Assembly: GCA_910587575.1 (NCBI GenBank)
Contig: CAJULU010000032.1
Location: 13,117-53,315 of the forward strand
Length of the DNA: 40,199 bases
Direction of reading: 5' to 3'
DNA from: an uncultured Dorea sp.
GTDB taxonomy: Bacteria > Bacillota > Clostridia > Lachnospirales > Lachnospiraceae
Positions 16,403-23,867 of this stretch are shown here, piece by piece. A program made the translations under genes and the position numbers. The number at the start of each line of letters is the position of its first letter. The stretch's first letter is position 1. The notes below the pieces were generated by a model, which made no database searches, was not told the DNA's origin, and saw only the letters and a program-made list of their open reading frames with translations.

Positions 16403-18526
16403 ATGGGAAATCACAGAAAAGAAAGAGCGGAAGCGAGAAAAAAGGCAAAGGAACTGGTATCAAAGATGACGCTGATGGAGAAGGCGGCGCAGCTGAAATA
16501 TGATGCGGCGCCGGTTGACAGGCTTGGTGTTCCTGCCTATAACTACTGGAACGAGGCGCTGCATGGCGTGGCCAGGGCAGGGGTTGCAACCATGTTCCCC
16601 CAGGCGATTGGAATGGCGGCGACTTTCGATGAGGATGCCATGGAACAGGTGGGAGATATCATTGCCACGGAAGGACGGGCGAAATATAATGCCTATTCCC
16701 GGCATGATGACAGGGATATCTACAAAGGGCTTACGTTCTGGTCCCCCAATGTGAATATCTTCCGGGATCCCCGCTGGGGCAGGGGGCATGAGACTTACGG
16801 GGAAGACCCTTATCTGACTTCCCGCCTTGGGGTGCGGTTTGTGGAAGGGCTTCAAGGGGACGGCCCGGTGATGAAGGCTGCGGCCTGTGCCAAGCATTTT
16901 GCGGTTCACAGCGGTCCGGAGGCGGTGCGCCATGAGTTTGATGCCAAGGTCAGCCTGAAGGATATGTGGGAGACTTATCTTCCTGCGTTCGAGGCGTTGG
17001 TGAAGGAAGCGGACGTGGAGTCTGTGATGGGTGCGTATAACCGGACCAACGGGGAGCCGTGCTGCGGCCATAAGTATCTGATGGAAGAGGTCTTAAGAGG
17101 AAAATGGGAGTTTGACGGACATTTTACCTCGGACTGCTGGGCTATCAAGGATTTCCATGAGCATCATCAAGTGACGAAGAATGCCCGGGAGTCGGCTGCG
17201 CTGGCTCTGAAATGCGGCTGTGACGTGAACTGTGGTGTGACTTATCTGCATCTGATGGCAGCTTATGAGGAGGGGCTGGTTACGGAAGAAGAAATTACGG
17301 TTGCGGCAGAGAGGCTGCTTACCACCAGGATTCTTCTGGGACTGTTTGACGGAAGTGAGTATGACGAGATTCCTTACGAGAAAGTAGAGTGTAAGGAACA
17401 TCTGGAGGCGGCTCTTGACATGGCAAGGAAGGGAAGCGTGCTGCTCAAAAATGACGGGATCCTGCCCCTTGACAAGTCAGGGATTCGGACCATTGGCGTG
17501 GTAGGACCCAACGCAGACAGCCGGGCTGCTCTGATTGGAAATTATCATGGAACGTCTTCCCGGTATATTACGGTACTAAACGGAATCCAGGATGAAGTGG
17601 GCGATGAGGTGCGCATCCTGTATTCGGAAGGCTGTCATCTGGAGAAAGACCGGGTGGAGGGCCTTGCATGGAGCCAGGACCGGATCTCGGAGGCAGTCAT
17701 TACGGCAGAGCACAGTGACGTGGTAGTCATCTGCGTGGGTCTGGATGAGACGCTGGAAGGAGAAGAAGGGGATGCGGGAAACAGCGACGCTTCCGGGGAT
17801 AAGAAGGATCTGCATCTTCCGAAGGTACAGGAGGAACTGATAGAGAAGGTTACGGCCGTAGGGAAACCGACCATTGTGGTTCTGATGGCAGGAAGCGCCA
17901 TTGATCTGTCCTTTGCACAGGAGCATTGCAATGGAATCCTGATGGCATGGTATCCGGGAGCCAGGGGCGGAAAGGCCGTGGCGGATATCCTCTTTGGAAA
18001 TGTATCGCCGTCCGGGAAGCTGCCGGTTACATTTTATAAGGATCTTGATGCTCTGCCGGAATTCACGGATTATTCCATGAAGAACCGTACTTACCGGTAT
18101 CTGGAGGCGGAGCCGTTGTATCCCTTCGGGTATGGTCTTTCCTATGGGGATGTACAGGTGAAAGAGGCAAAGGTGGACGGACAGGTTACGGCAGAGTCGG
18201 AAATCCGGGTTCTGGTTTCTCTGAAAAACCAGGGACAGGCAGATACGGATGAGGTGGTACAGGTGTATATCAAGGATCTGGAATCAGATCTTGCTGTGCC
18301 GAATTACAGCCTGTGCGGATTTCAGAGGGTGTCTCTGAAGGCTGGCGAGGAAAAGAACGTGGAACTGACGGTTCTTAACCGGGCTATGTGTGTGGTGGAT
18401 GAAGAAGGGGAACGCCATGTGGACAGTAAGAAGTTTAAGCTGTTCGTGGGAACGTCCCAGCCGGATGCACGGAGTGTAAAGCTGACCGGGAAAGAACCGG
18501 CGGAGATTCTGGTGACGCTGGATTAG
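16403..18526 (+). CDS. glycoside hydrolase family 3, probable beta-xylosidase/beta-glucosidase
   Basis: The 707-residue cytosolic enzyme has no signal peptide. Order of features: N-terminal (beta/alpha)8 domain with YNYWNEALHGVAR, WSPNVNIFRDPRWGRGHETYGEDP, KHFAVHSGPE and the nucleophile region HFTSDCWAI (Asp244); the alpha/beta sandwich with GSVLLKNDGILPL and VAVCVGL-like VVICVGLDETLEGE; and a C-terminal fibronectin-III-like domain (YPFGYGLSYGDVQV). The YNYWNEALHG and SDCWA segments are typical of the xylosidase/arabinosidase branch of GH3. The ATG at 16403 follows AAAGGTG; the TTG at 16373 lacks a good site. It is 49 bases after the regulator gene and probably cleaves imported oligosaccharides. 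Confidence 0.88.
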   Translation: MGNHRKERAEARKKAKELVSKMTLMEKAAQLKYDAAPVDRLGVPAYNYWNEALHGVARAGVATMFPQAIGMAATFDEDAMEQVGDIIATEGRAKYNAYSRHDDRDIYKGLTFWSPNVNIFRDPRWGRGHETYGEDPYLTSRLGVRFVEGLQGDGPVMKAAACAKHFAVHSGPEAVRHEFDAKVSLKDMWETYLPAFEALVKEADVESVMGAYNRTNGEPCCGHKYLMEEVLRGKWEFDGHFTSDCWAIKDFHEHHQVTKNARESAALALKCGCDVNCGVTYLHLMAAYEEGLVTEEEITVAAERLLTTRILLGLFDGSEYDEIPYEKVECKEHLEAALDMARKGSVLLKNDGILPLDKSGIRTIGVVGPNADSRAALIGNYHGTSSRYITVLNGIQDEVGDEVRILYSEGCHLEKDRVEGLAWSQDRISEAVITAEHSDVVVICVGLDETLEGEEGDAGNSDASGDKKDLHLPKVQEELIEKVTAVGKPTIVVLMAGSAIDLSFAQEHCNGILMAWYPGARGGKAVADILFGNVSPSGKLPVTFYKDLDALPEFTDYSMKNRTYRYLEAEPLYPFGYGLSYGDVQVKEAKVDGQVTAESEIRVLVSLKNQGQADTDEVVQVYIKDLESDLAVPNYSLCGFQRVSLKAGEEKNVELTVLNRAMCVVDEEGERHVDSKKFKLFVGTSQPDARSVKLTGKEPAEILVTLD

Positions 18527-18570
18527 TGGAAACTTGAACTGGGAAGAAGTTGGGAAAGGAAATAAGAAGG

Positions 18571-19614
18571 ATGATAAGACGAGGAAAATGGATTGCGGCG
18601 CTGACCGTATGCATGGCACTTCTTCTTTGTGCCGGCTGTTCCGGGAAGAATGAAGAAAATGACGGCCAGGATCAGATACCGTCTGAAACCCGGAAGGAAG
18701 AACCGGAAGCAGGGCAGAAGGAGCAGAAGGAGCGCAAGGAGCTGAAACAGGCAGAGCTGCCGCAGTTTATCCCCAATGGGATCCGCAGCGTTTCTCTTAC
18801 GAAGGACGGGGAGGAGTTCCTTCATATTTCGAGGGAACCGGCGGAGTATAAGATGCAGTTTGATTACTGGGAGATTCTGAATCCTTATGATGAGAATGTG
18901 ACCATGAATACGGAAGTCATGTTTGAGATGTATAAGGAGCTGTGCGGCCTTGCTTTTGATACACCGGTCCAGCCGGAAGAAGGCACTGACACAGGGATTT
19001 CCGGTTCAGATATGGGTTACAGGGTGGAGTACGTGGATACTCTGGATGATTCCCTGGCGCAGAGTACGGATGAGGCGGATACTGTGGCAGAGGTGATTCT
19101 GGGGAAAGAAGATGGCAATGGCGGCCGTTATGCGGCGGTGAAGGGCAGTGAGGATCAGGTCTATGTGCTGCCGGAGATGTCGCTTCAGATGATTTTCGGA
19201 CGGAAGCCTTTTGATTATATTCTGAAGATTCCTGTGCTGGTTTCTGCGGAGACGCTTAAGGACGTGGAGATTACGGCGGATGGGAAGCAGTATAGGGTTC
19301 AGGTGGATGTAGCAGCGGATTCTTACAGATTCGAGAAGAAGGAAGTGGAGAAAAAAGAATTTGCGGCCTTGTATCAGGCAATCTCGGGAATCCGGATGGT
19401 GTCGGAGATGAATGAGGAGAGAAGCCAGGAGAAGGAAGAGCCGCATCTGACCGTCAGTCTTCACAGAAATATGGAAGGGGCGCCGGATGTGGAGGTGTCT
19501 TATTATCCTTATGACGATGAGTATGATTCTGTGGCAGTTGACGGGAAGGAACGGTTTCTTGTGAGGAAGGAAGATGTTGAGGCGGTGATTGAGGAGATTG
19601 AGGGGGCGTTCTGA
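18571..19614 (+). CDS. DUF4340-like surface lipoprotein
   Basis: The 347-residue protein starts with a basic N terminus and hydrophobic stretch (KWIAALTVCMALLLCAGC) ending in the lipobox LCAGC. A charged Glu/Lys-rich linker to about residue 60 follows. The rest repeats a pattern of a short beta-rich unit (VSLTKDGEEFLHISREP, ...YDTL..) that resembles DUF4340 proteins, which are often membrane-anchored and of unknown role. Start 18571 is taken because AAAGGA lies 12 bases upstream; TTG at 18550 is an alternative. It follows GH3 by 44 bases in the same direction. A role in surface carbohydrate handling is possible but not shown. Confidence 0.6.
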   Translation: MIRRGKWIAALTVCMALLLCAGCSGKNEENDGQDQIPSETRKEEPEAGQKEQKERKELKQAELPQFIPNGIRSVSLTKDGEEFLHISREPAEYKMQFDYWEILNPYDENVTMNTEVMFEMYKELCGLAFDTPVQPEEGTDTGISGSDMGYRVEYVDTLDDSLAQSTDEADTVAEVILGKEDGNGGRYAAVKGSEDQVYVLPEMSLQMIFGRKPFDYILKIPVLVSAETLKDVEITADGKQYRVQVDVAADSYRFEKKEVEKKEFAALYQAISGIRMVSEMNEERSQEKEEPHLTVSLHRNMEGAPDVEVSYYPYDDEYDSVAVDGKERFLVRKEDVEAVIEEIEGAF

Positions 19615-19639
19615 ATATTATAGATGATAAAATACAAAT

Positions 19640-19664
19640 TTCGCAGAGTATCCTACTCTGCGAA
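19640..19664 (+). promoter_or_regulatory. LoaP-type leader hairpin (before loaP remnant)
   Basis: TTCGCAGAGTA (19640-19650) and TACTCTGCGAA (19654-19664) form a perfect 11-bp stem with loop TCC. The stem is identical to that before intact loaP at 23868-23892, while the loop differs. No T-run follows, so this is not a terminator. Confidence 0.75.
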
Positions 19665-19670
19665 TGGGGA

Positions 19671-19787
19671 GGGATCACTATCTGGTATTTATTACAATGT
19701 TATGGACAGGAAGAGGCAGAAGTTCTGGCTGCATGCAGAGAGTACCTGTCAGATACAGTGGTGAAAGATGTGTTTGTTCTTACCTAA
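19671..19787 (+). pseudogene. 5' remnant of a second loaP gene
   Basis: After the hairpin the sequence reads, in one frame, ITIWYLLQCYGQEEAEVL and then ACREYLSDTVVKDVFVLT before TAA at 19785. This lines up with the first 38 or so residues of the intact LoaP at 23903 (IWYLLHCKKQKERKFLDTCR... YLSGKVLKEAFVFT). Both candidate start codons are lost: the GTG positions of the intact gene read GGG and ACT here. The rest of the gene is gone. This shows a former second LoaP-controlled locus, which fits the mannose-6-phosphate isomerase remnant just downstream. Confidence 0.8.
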
Positions 19788-19853
19788 AAGACTATATAAG
19801 ATCGGGTGATTACTTAACTTAAAGATAATATATACATATAGCCTGCTGATACA

Positions 19854-20303
19854 TTGCTTGCAGATACCCCGCAGAAACCAAACCATACAGAAAAGTATGA
19901 CTACGACAGGGTTGATATCAACGGGAAGAAACGGCCTTTGCATATAGACCGGGCTCTGGAAGCCGCAAACCTCCAATCTTCTGCTGCTCCCCGTCAGTCT
20001 CTGAGGGTACTGAAATATTGTAAGGGATGTGCGGGGGAATTGCTGACTCGCTGTAAGTATTTCCAGGTGGAACGTATATTGCTTAACACAGAAATTTATA
20101 GAGAGCTTGTTGATTTCTATACAGGGGAGAACAGTTTTCATGTGCTTCTTTGTGTGGATGGGTGCGGCAGTATTTCTGCGGGAGAATCGCTGGCTGGGAG
20201 TTTTATGATGAATTTCTTCAAAGGGGACTGCATTTTTGTCCCGGCTGACAGTATTCCGCTTAAGCTGCATGGAAAGGCACAGATTCTGAATGTGAGCTGC
20301 TAA
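19854..20303 (+). pseudogene. manA: 3' remnant of a type I mannose-6-phosphate isomerase gene
   Basis: From about 19890 the frame reads KYDYDRVDINGKKRPLHIDRAL, then QSLRVLKYCKGCAGELLTRCKYFQVERILL and FKGDCIFVPADSIPLKLHGKAQ to a natural-looking end. This is the C-terminal half of the cupin-type phosphomannose isomerase of Clostridia. The N-terminal metal-binding half is missing and no ribosome site precedes the open frame (TTG at 19854 is only its formal start). The full enzyme interconverts fructose-6-P and mannose-6-P and supplies GDP-mannose. With the gmd-like fragment at 1263-1658 this is a second trace of a lost mannose-based polysaccharide gene set. Confidence 0.8.
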
Positions 20304-20380
20304 ACATTTTACATTTTTCTTGGCATTGGATGAGGAGTTTCAAGGTAGAGTTTTCGTACTTTTTGTGATATAACAAAGTA

Positions 20381-20438
20381 CCAGCCCGAAGGGCGTGTAT
20401 TGCGGTGTGCCCTTGGGTATATGCAGGGAGAGAGTTGG
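20381..20438 (+). ncRNA. candidate structured RNA element, copy 1
   Basis: An inner stem pairs 20385-20394 with 20409-20417 (one bulged G, 14-nt loop GTGTATTGCGGTGT). An outer stem pairs CCAG (20381-20384) with TTGG (20435-20438). The element recurs at 40023-40079 with compensatory changes in the outer stem. It ends four bases before the ATG of the DUF3791-like gene, so it may control its translation. No named RNA family was recognised. Confidence 0.45.
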
Positions 20439-20441
20439 AAA

Positions 20442-20660
20442 ATGAACGGGAAAGAAGAAAGAGATATGAATCTTATAGTAGTTACTACCGTTGAGGAATT
20501 TGGTTTTCGTCATCATATGGAGACAAAAGAAGTATTATTCCTTTTTGAGAAATATAATATTATTGCCCTGCTCCGCTCACAGTATGGAGTTCTTCATATG
20601 ATGGATCTGGAGGAAGGGGCTGATTTTGCTGAATCGGTTCTGCACGGGGCGGCAGTATGA
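20442..20660 (+). CDS. DUF3791-like small protein
   Basis: The 72-residue protein contains the segment METKEVLFLFEKYNIIALLRSQYGVLHMMDLEEG. This fits the DUF3791 pattern 'K-E-V...LF..Y.I...L...Y..LH', recognised from memory. DUF3791 genes commonly precede DUF3990 genes in small multi-gene cassettes with toxin-antitoxin-like layout. Its stop codon overlaps the ATG of the DUF3990 remnant by the ATGA overlap at 20657-20660. The start at 20442 follows GGAG at an 11-base spacing; ATG 20466 is an alternative. The candidate RNA element lies immediately upstream. It appears intact although its neighbour is destroyed. Confidence 0.65.
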   Translation: MNGKEERDMNLIVVTTVEEFGFRHHMETKEVLFLFEKYNIIALLRSQYGVLHMMDLEEGADFAESVLHGAAV

Positions 20661-20799
20661 TTAAAATGACGGTATATCACGGAGGGTCTGTGCGATAGAA
20701 TGTTTACGCTTCTCCAAAGCGAACGATCAGGTTGCATTTCATACAGAACGTGCAATCAGCTGTCTTAAGTTAGTAAGGAGGTATCAGATTGAGCAGTAA
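20657..20799 (+). pseudogene. internally deleted DUF3990-like gene
   Basis: From ATG 20657 the sequence reads MIKMTVYHGGSVR and then hits a stop at 20696. YHGS-type motifs open the DUF3990 proteins, which resemble ADP-ribosyltransferases. From 20710, in another frame, it reads FSKANDQVAFHTERAISCL and KLVRRYQIEQ before TAA at 20797, which resembles the DUF3990 C terminus. About 100 or more central residues are missing and the junction is out of frame. The start overlaps the stop of the DUF3791-like gene and the end overlaps the start of the next gene, so the original operon order and both overlaps are preserved while the putative effector has been removed. Confidence 0.65.
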
Positions 20800-21022
20800 A
20801 TATACTTATCATGGAATTGACATTACATTAGATGTCTATGAAAAGATTTGTACTGTTGTTGAATTATTGGCTGCAAAGGAGAATAAATCCTTTGATGAGT
20901 GTCATGCACTTTTTCTGGCGTCACAGGTCTATGAATCTCTCCAGAATGCAGAATCTCTTATGTGGTCAGAGAGTGCAGAGTATCTGGTAGATGAATATTA
21001 CAGAAAACAGAAAGCAGCCTGA
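20789..21022 (+). CDS. small conserved protein of the DUF3791/DUF3990 cassette
   Basis: The 77-residue protein (MSSKYTYHGIDITLDVYEKI, then FDECHALFLASQVYESLQNAESLMWSESAEYLVDEYYR) is not assigned to a named family with confidence. It resembles small proteins seen next to DUF3990 genes. It has no membrane segment and looks like an alpha-helical antitoxin-type protein. Translation begins at TTG 20789, preceded by AAGGAGG at 20775-20781 with seven-base spacing. The start overlaps the last codons of the DUF3990 remnant. Retention of this gene and the DUF3791-like gene without a functional middle gene fits a toxin-antitoxin system that lost its toxin (inference). Confidence 0.6.
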   Translation: MSSKYTYHGIDITLDVYEKICTVVELLAAKENKSFDECHALFLASQVYESLQNAESLMWSESAEYLVDEYYRKQKAA

Positions 21023-21060
21023 GAGCAGGGGCTGTTGGGAAACGACTGCTACTGAACGAT

Positions 21061-21084
21061 GGGAACTGTGTGAACACAGTTCCC
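21061..21084. terminator. perfect hairpin between convergent genes
   Basis: GGGAACTGTG (21061-21070) pairs perfectly with CACAGTTCCC (21075-21084) around a TGAA loop. It lies between the convergent small-protein gene and GH43. On the plus side a CTTTTAATGG tract follows, an imperfect U-tract. Confidence 0.6.
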
Positions 21085-21107
21085 GCTGTACTTTTAATGG
21101 AAATTTT

Positions 21108-22715
21108 TTAATAGAAGTAATGAAACCAGTCAAAATCCGCATGATTCTTACTTTCGGTTCCGCCAGACGTGGCATACATCCCCATATATACCCCGGTAAA
21201 TCCGCCGTTTACAGAGGAACTGAGAAGGGCCGCATCCAGATTCTCCATGGCGCAGATCATTTCCCGTTCAGAATATCCAAAATAGAAACTGTAAGAGGTC
21301 TCATTGCACTGTGCGGAAAGATAGATCCGTTCCGTGTCCTTAACCGGCAGTTCTTCCAATACGGAATAAGTTCCGAAAGAAGTCTGGGCAATCCGGAGAA
21401 TCGTCTGCCCGTTTTTCCGTGTCTTGGTAAAAATATAGTTGAACCGGTCGTCCTGTAAGAGTACCAGTCCGGCTTCTTCCCTGTCAGCAGCGGGTGTAAA
21501 TTCCATGGCAGTCTTTGTCTGGCAGAGTTTATGCTGCTGTCTGCGTCCCACGAAGGAAGGCGTGGTAATCTCTGAGATGGTCTCCGGCCGCAGCATAAGA
21601 CGCAGGAATCCTTTGCGTTCTGTGAGCGAGTAGAACGGTGTAACCGGTGGATGGATGGTATTCCAGATCATGGACAGGGTATCTGTCTCAAAGTCATCAT
21701 TCGGATCTGCAAGGGGCACATAGGATGCCGGAAGGGAAGGAACCCGTTCCGTAAGGCCGACCAGTCCGGTCTCATTATTGATACGAAGCCATCCGTCATC
21801 ATCCCAGATGACCGGAACCATGAACGTCTCACGTCCAAGATTGTAATGGAAATGACCGCATCTGTCTGTTGTTGCGATGGCGGAGCCATTGTCATAGGGG
21901 CGCACCGCAAGAAGGACCATCCACCATTCCCCGTTCTGTGTCTGTACGATGTCCGCATGCCCTGTCACGGAGATCTCGGACAGAGGTGGGAGATGACGGT
22001 GTGTTACAACGGGGTTCCTGGGGCAGATTTCATAGGTTCCGTCTATGGACGTACTTCTTGCCATCATCACACTATGGTTGACGAACGTTCCGCCTTCCGC
22101 CACCACCAGATAGTAGTAACCGTCTTTTTTATAAATGTGGGGCGCTTCCAGCCATTTATTCCGGGACTGGTTTCCATCCCATAATATGCGGCGTTCCCCT
22201 TTGAACTGAAAGGTCCGGGGATCCAGTTCACAGAGATAGATACCGTGGTGTCCCTCAAACAGCGCCTCCGGGCAGATAAAATTTCCCACATACCACATGG
22301 AACCGTCATCATCGAAAAAGAGGCTGGAATCAATACCGTCTGCATTTTCCACGAAAATAGGGTCGCTCCAGGGACCTGCGGGATCGCTGGCCGTAATGAT
22401 GTAGTTGTCTCTCTTTGCCTCCCTTCCGCCGGAAACAAATGTGTTGATGATATAGTAGGTACCCTTGTGATACCGTATGGTGGGCGCCCAGAGACCAAGA
22501 GAGGTTTCGCAGTTCTGGTAATCAAGCTGGCCGGGGCGTTCGATTCCGTGGCCGATCTGCTCCCAGTGGATCAGATCCCGGCTGTGGAAGACGGGAATAC
22601 CCGGAAAATAGACAAACGAAGAAGTTACCATATAATAATCTTCTCCGACCCTGCAGATGGATGGATCCGGGTAGAATCCGGAAAGCAGGGGATTCTGAAA
22701 TGTTCTTTTCATCAT
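21108..22715 (-). CDS. glycoside hydrolase family 43, beta-xylosidase/alpha-arabinofuranosidase
   Basis: The 535-residue cytosolic enzyme opens with FQNPLLSGFYPDPSICRVGEDYYMV, whose Asp17 is the expected general base. It then shows YFPGIPVFHSRDLIHWEQIG, GLWAPTIRYHKGTYYIIN and WLEAPHIYKKDGYYYLVVAEGGT, whose Glu in EAPH is the expected general acid. The C-terminal 200 residues form the beta-sandwich seen in long GH43 xylosidases (FVGRRQQH, FTPAADREEAGLVLLQDD). AGGAGG precedes ATG 22715. The gene lies directly downstream of yesL-like and shares its promoter. With GH3 and the ABC transporter it forms a xylan-oligosaccharide utilisation set (inference from context). Confidence 0.9.
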   Translation of the reverse strand: MMKRTFQNPLLSGFYPDPSICRVGEDYYMVTSSFVYFPGIPVFHSRDLIHWEQIGHGIERPGQLDYQNCETSLGLWAPTIRYHKGTYYIINTFVSGGREAKRDNYIITASDPAGPWSDPIFVENADGIDSSLFFDDDGSMWYVGNFICPEALFEGHHGIYLCELDPRTFQFKGERRILWDGNQSRNKWLEAPHIYKKDGYYYLVVAEGGTFVNHSVMMARSTSIDGTYEICPRNPVVTHRHLPPLSEISVTGHADIVQTQNGEWWMVLLAVRPYDNGSAIATTDRCGHFHYNLGRETFMVPVIWDDDGWLRINNETGLVGLTERVPSLPASYVPLADPNDDFETDTLSMIWNTIHPPVTPFYSLTERKGFLRLMLRPETISEITTPSFVGRRQQHKLCQTKTAMEFTPAADREEAGLVLLQDDRFNYIFTKTRKNGQTILRIAQTSFGTYSVLEELPVKDTERIYLSAQCNETSYSFYFGYSEREMICAMENLDAALLSSSVNGGFTGVYMGMYATSGGTESKNHADFDWFHYFY

Positions 22716-22758
22716 AGATTTATCCTCCTATTATATCAGTTTATATCAGTGAATCGGT

Positions 22759-23406
22759 TTACCAGTCTGTTTCCTTTTTATCCATATAGCGGGTAAAGAC
22801 CCGGTTCAGACAGAAGGAACTAAGGAATGTAAGCAGGGCGAAACCGATCAGTATCCAGAACAGCATGGAAAACTGAAGGATTTTTGTGCTGATTCCAAAG
22901 CTGACTGCCAGAGGCAGTGCGATGATCAGATAAGAAGCCAGTACCCATGGGAAATGGGAGATGATCATGATGAATGCATTTCTGGCAATCTTGAAAAAGG
23001 TGTTCTGGAATGTGGCAGTCAGCGGAAATACGAACAGGAAATACAGGCTGTACAGGATTCCAAGCGTCCAGGTGATGACTGTATAGATCTGTATCATCCT
23101 TCCGCCGTTCACGGCAGCGGCTACAAAAAGCACCCGCAGCTGGAAAAACAACAGCAGTTCCACCAGCCAGAATGCGGTGCCCTGTCTGAAATTACTCTTA
23201 AAATCTTTAAAATATCCCTGGATGATGTACCCTTCTTCGTTCCGTGCCATTTTCAGCGTGGTAGAATATAGGGCGGTTATGGATGCCCCGATGGTAAAGA
23301 CGGGGATGCAGGTCAGGATAAATATAAAATTCAGTAAGACCAGTTCGGTCAGCCGGTTCAGCACCCGTGAAAACCGGCTGTCATAATTCATAAAGCCAAA
23401 CTTCAA
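22759..23406 (-). CDS. DUF624/YesL-family membrane protein
   Basis: The 215-residue protein has about five hydrophobic segments, for example VLLNFIFILTCIPVFTIGASITALYST near the N terminus, plus a central LVELLLFFQLRVLFVAAAV. The IPVFTIGASITALY motif is the hallmark of DUF624 (YesL), proteins repeatedly found beside YesMN-type systems and glycoside hydrolases; the function is unknown. The TTG at 23406 is chosen because GGAGGAG lies seven bases before it; the upstream ATG at 23430 would place that site inside the coding region and add Arg-rich residues. The downstream GH43 gene begins 43 bases after its stop. Confidence 0.8.
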   Translation of the reverse strand: MKFGFMNYDSRFSRVLNRLTELVLLNFIFILTCIPVFTIGASITALYSTTLKMARNEEGYIIQGYFKDFKSNFRQGTAFWLVELLLFFQLRVLFVAAAVNGGRMIQIYTVITWTLGILYSLYFLFVFPLTATFQNTFFKIARNAFIMIISHFPWVLASYLIIALPLAVSFGISTKILQFSMLFWILIGFALLTFLSSFCLNRVFTRYMDKKETDW

Positions 23407-23470
23407 GGCGGTTCTCCTCCTCTTTTTCATTCCGGTTGAAATTGTACGGTATCAGACCGGAAACGTACAG

Positions 23471-23497
23471 GTTATGGTAACAATAGTTATGGTAACA
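23471..23497 (-). promoter_or_regulatory. paired palindromic operator-like repeats
   Basis: GTTATGGTAACA occurs at 23471-23482 and again at 23486-23497, 15 bases apart. Each copy contains the palindrome GTTA-TGG-TAAC. They cover the predicted transcription start and touch the -10 of the promoter at 23497-23525, which suits a repressor. Confidence 0.55.
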
Positions 23498-23525
23498 GTA
23501 TATCAGCTAAAAAACGGGCAGACAA
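23497..23525 (-). promoter_or_regulatory. promoter of the yesL-GH43 operon
   Basis: On the minus strand TTGTCT (23525-23520) and TATACT (23502-23497) are separated by 17 bases. The start would be near 23490, inside the operator-like repeats. Confidence 0.7.
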
Positions 23526-23628
23526 GCGGTATGGGGGATTGTGTACAGAATTCCAGAAAATGTGTTGAATATTTAAGATCAGAATGGAATCGAATCAAAT
23601 GATAAAGTTGGAAATAAAAAGTAAATTT

Positions 23629-23715
23629 CGCAGAGTAAACTACTCTAAGACTTTTTTTTAAACAGCACATCTATTATAACTATCTAAGGAGAATAATTCA
23701 ATAGTTAAATTAAAA
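23629..23715 (+). repeat. dispersed repeat, copy B
   Basis: Copy B starts with CGCAGAGTA-AAC-TACTCT, a damaged version of the loaP-type hairpin in which the outer 3' arm is changed to AAGA. It continues through a T-run, ATCTATTATAAC, ATAATTCAATA and TAAATTA, matching copy A at 1139-1225. The bases between it and the intact hairpin at 23868 hold TTGACA at 23737 and TATACT at 23800 without a partner at normal spacing, so the loaP promoter could not be placed. Confidence 0.65.
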
Positions 23716-23867
23716 TTCCAGAGTTTTTGTCAGCATTTGACAAATGATTCAGTGGTAAGGAATGGGACTGAGACTGAAACATTCTATTTATTTTACATAT
23801 ATACTTTAAATTATCTGTGTTTATCGAAAATTATCTTATAATATTTTCGGTTATTTTATTAAAAAAT

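Noticed and set aside
16460..17071. 203-codon minus-strand frame opposite the GH3 gene
   Set aside because: It lies wholly within the conserved GH3 catalytic domain and shows only composition-driven residues.
19749..20270. 173-codon minus-strand frame
   Set aside because: Antisense to the manA remnant, whose plus-strand translation is a clear family match.
20381..20438. Structured repeat considered as an intrinsic terminator
   Set aside because: Neither copy is followed by a T-run, and copy 1 ends next to a start codon.
21061..21084. Perfect 10-bp hairpin considered as an attachment site or IS end
   Set aside because: It lies exactly between convergent genes without repeats or transposase, so a terminator is the simpler explanation.
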